Shown here: positions 61,091 to 64,000 of the stretch, piece after piece
Numbering within the stretch: position 1 is the stretch's first letter
Layout of the letters: every line of letters starts with the position of its first letter
From: Labia minor
Lineage: Eukaryota; Arthropoda; Insecta; Dermaptera; Spongiphoridae
Assembly: GCA_963082975.1 (NCBI GenBank)
Contig: OY720349.1
Location: 66,338,501 to 66,402,500 of the forward strand
Direction: 5' to 3'
DNA length: 64,000 nucleotides
Position numbers and translations under genes: made by a program
Notes under the pieces: model-generated
Seen by the model: the letters and a program-made list of their open reading frames with translations, nothing else
Told to the model about the DNA's origin: nothing
Databases searched by the model: none

Positions 61091-63019
61091 ATAAAAATAT
61101 TAAAAAAAATATTATTGATATTTTTGATGAATAATTATTTTTTTATGCCGAAAACCTAGGGTCATCCTACGATGACCTTTCATAATTTTTACGGGAAAAT
61201 TTAAAAATGAAATTTTTAAAAATAAATAATAAATTCGTTCATTTTACATCATATAAATATTAAAAAAATATATTATAGATATTTCTGATGAATAATTATT
61301 TTTTTAATGCCGAAAACCTAGGGTCATCCTACGATGACCTTTCATAATTTTTACGGGAAAATTAAAATATGAAATTTTTAAAAATAAATAATAAATTCGT
61401 TCATTTAACTTCATAAAAATATTAAAAAAAATATTATTGATATTTGTGAAGAATAATTATTTTTTTATGCCGAAAACCTAGGGTCATCCTACGATGACCT
61501 TTCATAATTTTTACAGGAAAATTAAAAAATGAAATGTTTTAAAAAAAATAATAAATTCGTTCTGTTTACATCATAAAAATATTAAAAAAATATATTATTG
61601 ATATTTCTGATGAATAATTATTTTTTTATGCCGAAAACCTAGGGTCATCCTACGATGACCTTTCATAATTTTTACGGGAAAATTAAAAAATGAAATTTTT
61701 AAAAATAAATAATAAATTCGTTCATTTTACATCATATAAATATTAAAAAAATATATTATTGATATTTCTGATGAATAATTATTTTTTTATGCAGAAAACC
61801 TAAGGTCATCCTACGATGAACTTTCATAATTTTTACGGGAAAATTAAAATATGAAATTTTTAAAAATAAATAATAAATTCGTTCATTTAACTTCATAAAA
61901 ATATTAAAAAAAATATTATTGATATTTTTGATGAATAATTATTTTTTTATGCCGAAAACCTAGGGTCATCCTACGATGACCTTTCATAATTTTTACGGGA
62001 AAATTAAAAAATGAAATTTTTAAAAATAAATAATAAATTCGTTCATTTTACATCATATAAATATTAAAAAAAATATATTATAGATATTTCTGATGAATAA
62101 TTATTTTTTTAATGCCGAAAACCTAGGGTCATCCTACGATGACCTTTCATAATTTTTACGGCAAAATTAAAAAATGAAATTTTTAGAAAATCAATAATAA
62201 ATTCGTTCATTTTATATCATAAAAATATTAAAAAAATATATTATTCATATTTCTTACTAAAAATTATTTTGTTATGCCGAAACCTAGGGTCATCCTACGA
62301 TGACCTTTCATAATTTTTACGGGAAAATTAAAATATGAAATTTTTAAAAATAAATAATAAATTCGTTCATTTAACTTCATAAAAATATTAAAAAAAATAT
62401 TATTGATATTTTTGATGAATAATTATTTTTTTATGCCGAAAACCTAGGGTCATCCTACGATGACCTTTCATAATTTTTACGGGAAAATTAAAAAATGAAA
62501 TTTTTAAAAAAAATAATAAATTCGTTTATTTTACAACATAAAAATATTAAAAAAATATAATATTGATATTTCTGATGAATAATTATTTTTTTATGCCGAA
62601 AACCTAGGGTCATCCTACGATGACCTTTCATAATTTTTACGGGAAAATTAAAAAATGAAATTTTTAAAAATAAATAATAAATTCGTTCATTTTATATCAT
62701 ATAAATATTAAAAAAATATATTATTGATATTTCTGATGAATAATTATTTTTTTATGCAGAAAACCTAAGGTCATCCTACGATGAACTTTCATAATTTTTA
62801 CGGGAAAATTAAAATATGAAATTTTTAAAAATAAATAATAAATTCGTTCATTTAACTTCATAAAAATATTAAAAAAAATATTATTGATATTTTTGATCAA
62901 TAATTATTTTTTTATGCCGAAAACCTAGGGTCATCCTACGATGACCTTTCATAATTTTTACGGGAAAATTAAAAAATGTAATTTTTAAAAATAAATAATA
63001 AATTCGTTCATTTTACATC
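60974..63019 (+). repeat. Second copy of the satellite tail segment
   Basis: Matches 53740-55785 at an offset of 7,234 bp. After about 63020 the left-type units return (TTTTTTAATGCC, GAAAATCAATAAT, TACTAAAAATT, TTTTTTTTTCCG, CTAGTGTC, CTAAGGTC) and run to the window edge. Confidence 0.8.
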
Positions 63020-64000
63020 ATATAAATATTAAAAAAAATATATTATAGATATTTCTGATGAATAATTATTTTTTTAATGCCGAAAACCTAGGGTCATCCT
63101 ACGATGACCTTTCATAATTTTTACGGGAAAATTAAAAAATGAAATTTTTAGAAAATCAATAATAAATTGGTTCATTTTACATCATAAAAATATTAAAAAA
63201 ATATATTATTCATATTTCTTACTAAAAATTATTTTGTTATGCCGAAACCTAGGGTCATCCTACGATGACCTTTCATAATTTTTTCGGTAAAATTAAAAAA
63301 TGAAATGTTTTAAAAAATATAATAAATTCGTTCTGTTTACATCATAAAAATATTGAAAAAATATATTATTGATATTTCTGAAGAATAATTATTTTTTTTT
63401 CCGAAAACCTAGGGTCATCCTACGATGACCTTTCATAATTTTTACGGGAAAATTAAAAAATGAAATTTTTAAAAATAAATAATAAATTCGTTCATTTTAC
63501 ATCATAAAAATATTAAAAAAAATATTATTGATATTTTTGATGAATAATTATTTTTTTATGCCGAAAACCTAGTGTCATCCTACGATGACCTTTCATAATT
63601 TTTACGGGAAAATTAAAAAATGAAATTTTTAAAAATAAATAATAAATTCGTTCATTTTACATCATATAAATATTAAAAAAATATATTATTGATATTTCTG
63701 ATGAATAATTATTTTTTTATGCCGAAAACCTAAGGTCATCCTACGATGACCTTTCATAATTTTTACGGTAAAATTAAAATATTAAATTTTTAAAAATAAA
63801 TAATAAATTCGTTCATTTAACTTCATAAAAATATTAAAAAAATATATTATTGATATTTCTGATGAATAATTATTTTTTTATGCCGAAAACCTAGGGTCAT
63901 CCTACGATGACCTTTCATAATTTTTACGGGAAAATTAAAAAATGAAATTTTTAAAAAAAATAATAAATTCGTTCTGTTTACATCATAAAAATATTGAAAA

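Larger units (their letters stand above)
31241..64000 (+). repeat. Satellite array block 4 (about 204 monomers), to the right edge
   Basis: An unbroken run of 32,760 bp of the 160-161 bp monomer, all in one orientation. No inserted element, gene or RNA gene is seen. Left of about 46 kb the monomer variants are those of blocks 1-3. From about 46 to 63 kb other variants dominate: GAAATGTTTT with a TTCTGTTT end, TTTTTAGGTAAAA, ACAGGAAAA, TCCGGGAAAA, GGTAAAGTT, TGCAGAAAACC and CATACTTTT. The array continues past the window. Confidence 0.97.

Noticed and set aside
31241-64000. Hidden genes or a degraded transposon in the long right-hand satellite
   Set aside because: Every stretch I read can be assigned to the monomer; irregular patches are monomer variants or junctions.
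1-64000. A novel multi-gene host system (defence, toxin-antitoxin, biosynthesis)
   Set aside because: The only coding sequence is the copia Gag-Pol; there is no other coding material to support such a system.

Overview
This window is a long, AT-rich eukaryotic satellite array that carries three near-identical copies of one Ty1/copia-type LTR retrotransposon. No host gene, tRNA, rRNA or CRISPR array is visible. The host is most likely an insect or other arthropod. The reasons are the element's single long gag-pol frame, its primer site (complementary to the inside of initiator tRNA-Met, as in Drosophila copia), and the scale and style of the satellite. I cannot name the species.

The satellite monomer is 160-161 bp and always lies head to tail in the same orientation. 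About 50.3 kb of the window (roughly 313 monomers) is this repeat, and it runs off both ends. Each monomer has one less AT-rich core, a CCTAGG next to a hyphenated palindrome (GGTCATC-CTAC-GATGACC), set in A- and T-runs. Many marked monomer variants recur in fixed order, so the array has a higher-order structure. I traced recurrent blocks of about 1.61 kb (left end), 963 bp (43.0-45.0 kb), 3,695 bp (35.4-43.0 kb) and 2,250 bp (48.3-53.7 and 55.8-61.1 kb). Segmental duplications sit on top of these, at offsets of 6,507, 12,127 and 7,234 bp.

Layout: satellite 1-8032; element 1 8033-12607; satellite 12608-14539; element 2 14540-19113; satellite 19114-26666; element 3 26667-31240; satellite 31241-64000. 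The stretch from about 46 to 63 kb uses a different set of monomer variants from the rest, and the first set returns at about 63.0 kb.

Each element is about 4.57 kb, with 149-bp LTRs, a primer-binding site, one 1,372-residue Gag-Pol frame (Gag with zinc knuckle, protease, integrase, reverse transcriptase, RNase H) and a purine tract. All three look whole. All three lie at the same base of the same monomer variant with the same 5-bp target duplication (TTTCT). The simplest reading is one recent insertion that was then copied twice along with its satellite surroundings. Small private differences show that elements 2 and 3 are closer to each other than to element 1. The Gag-Pol linker carries two AT-hook-like motifs, which may bear on why the element sits in AT-rich satellite.
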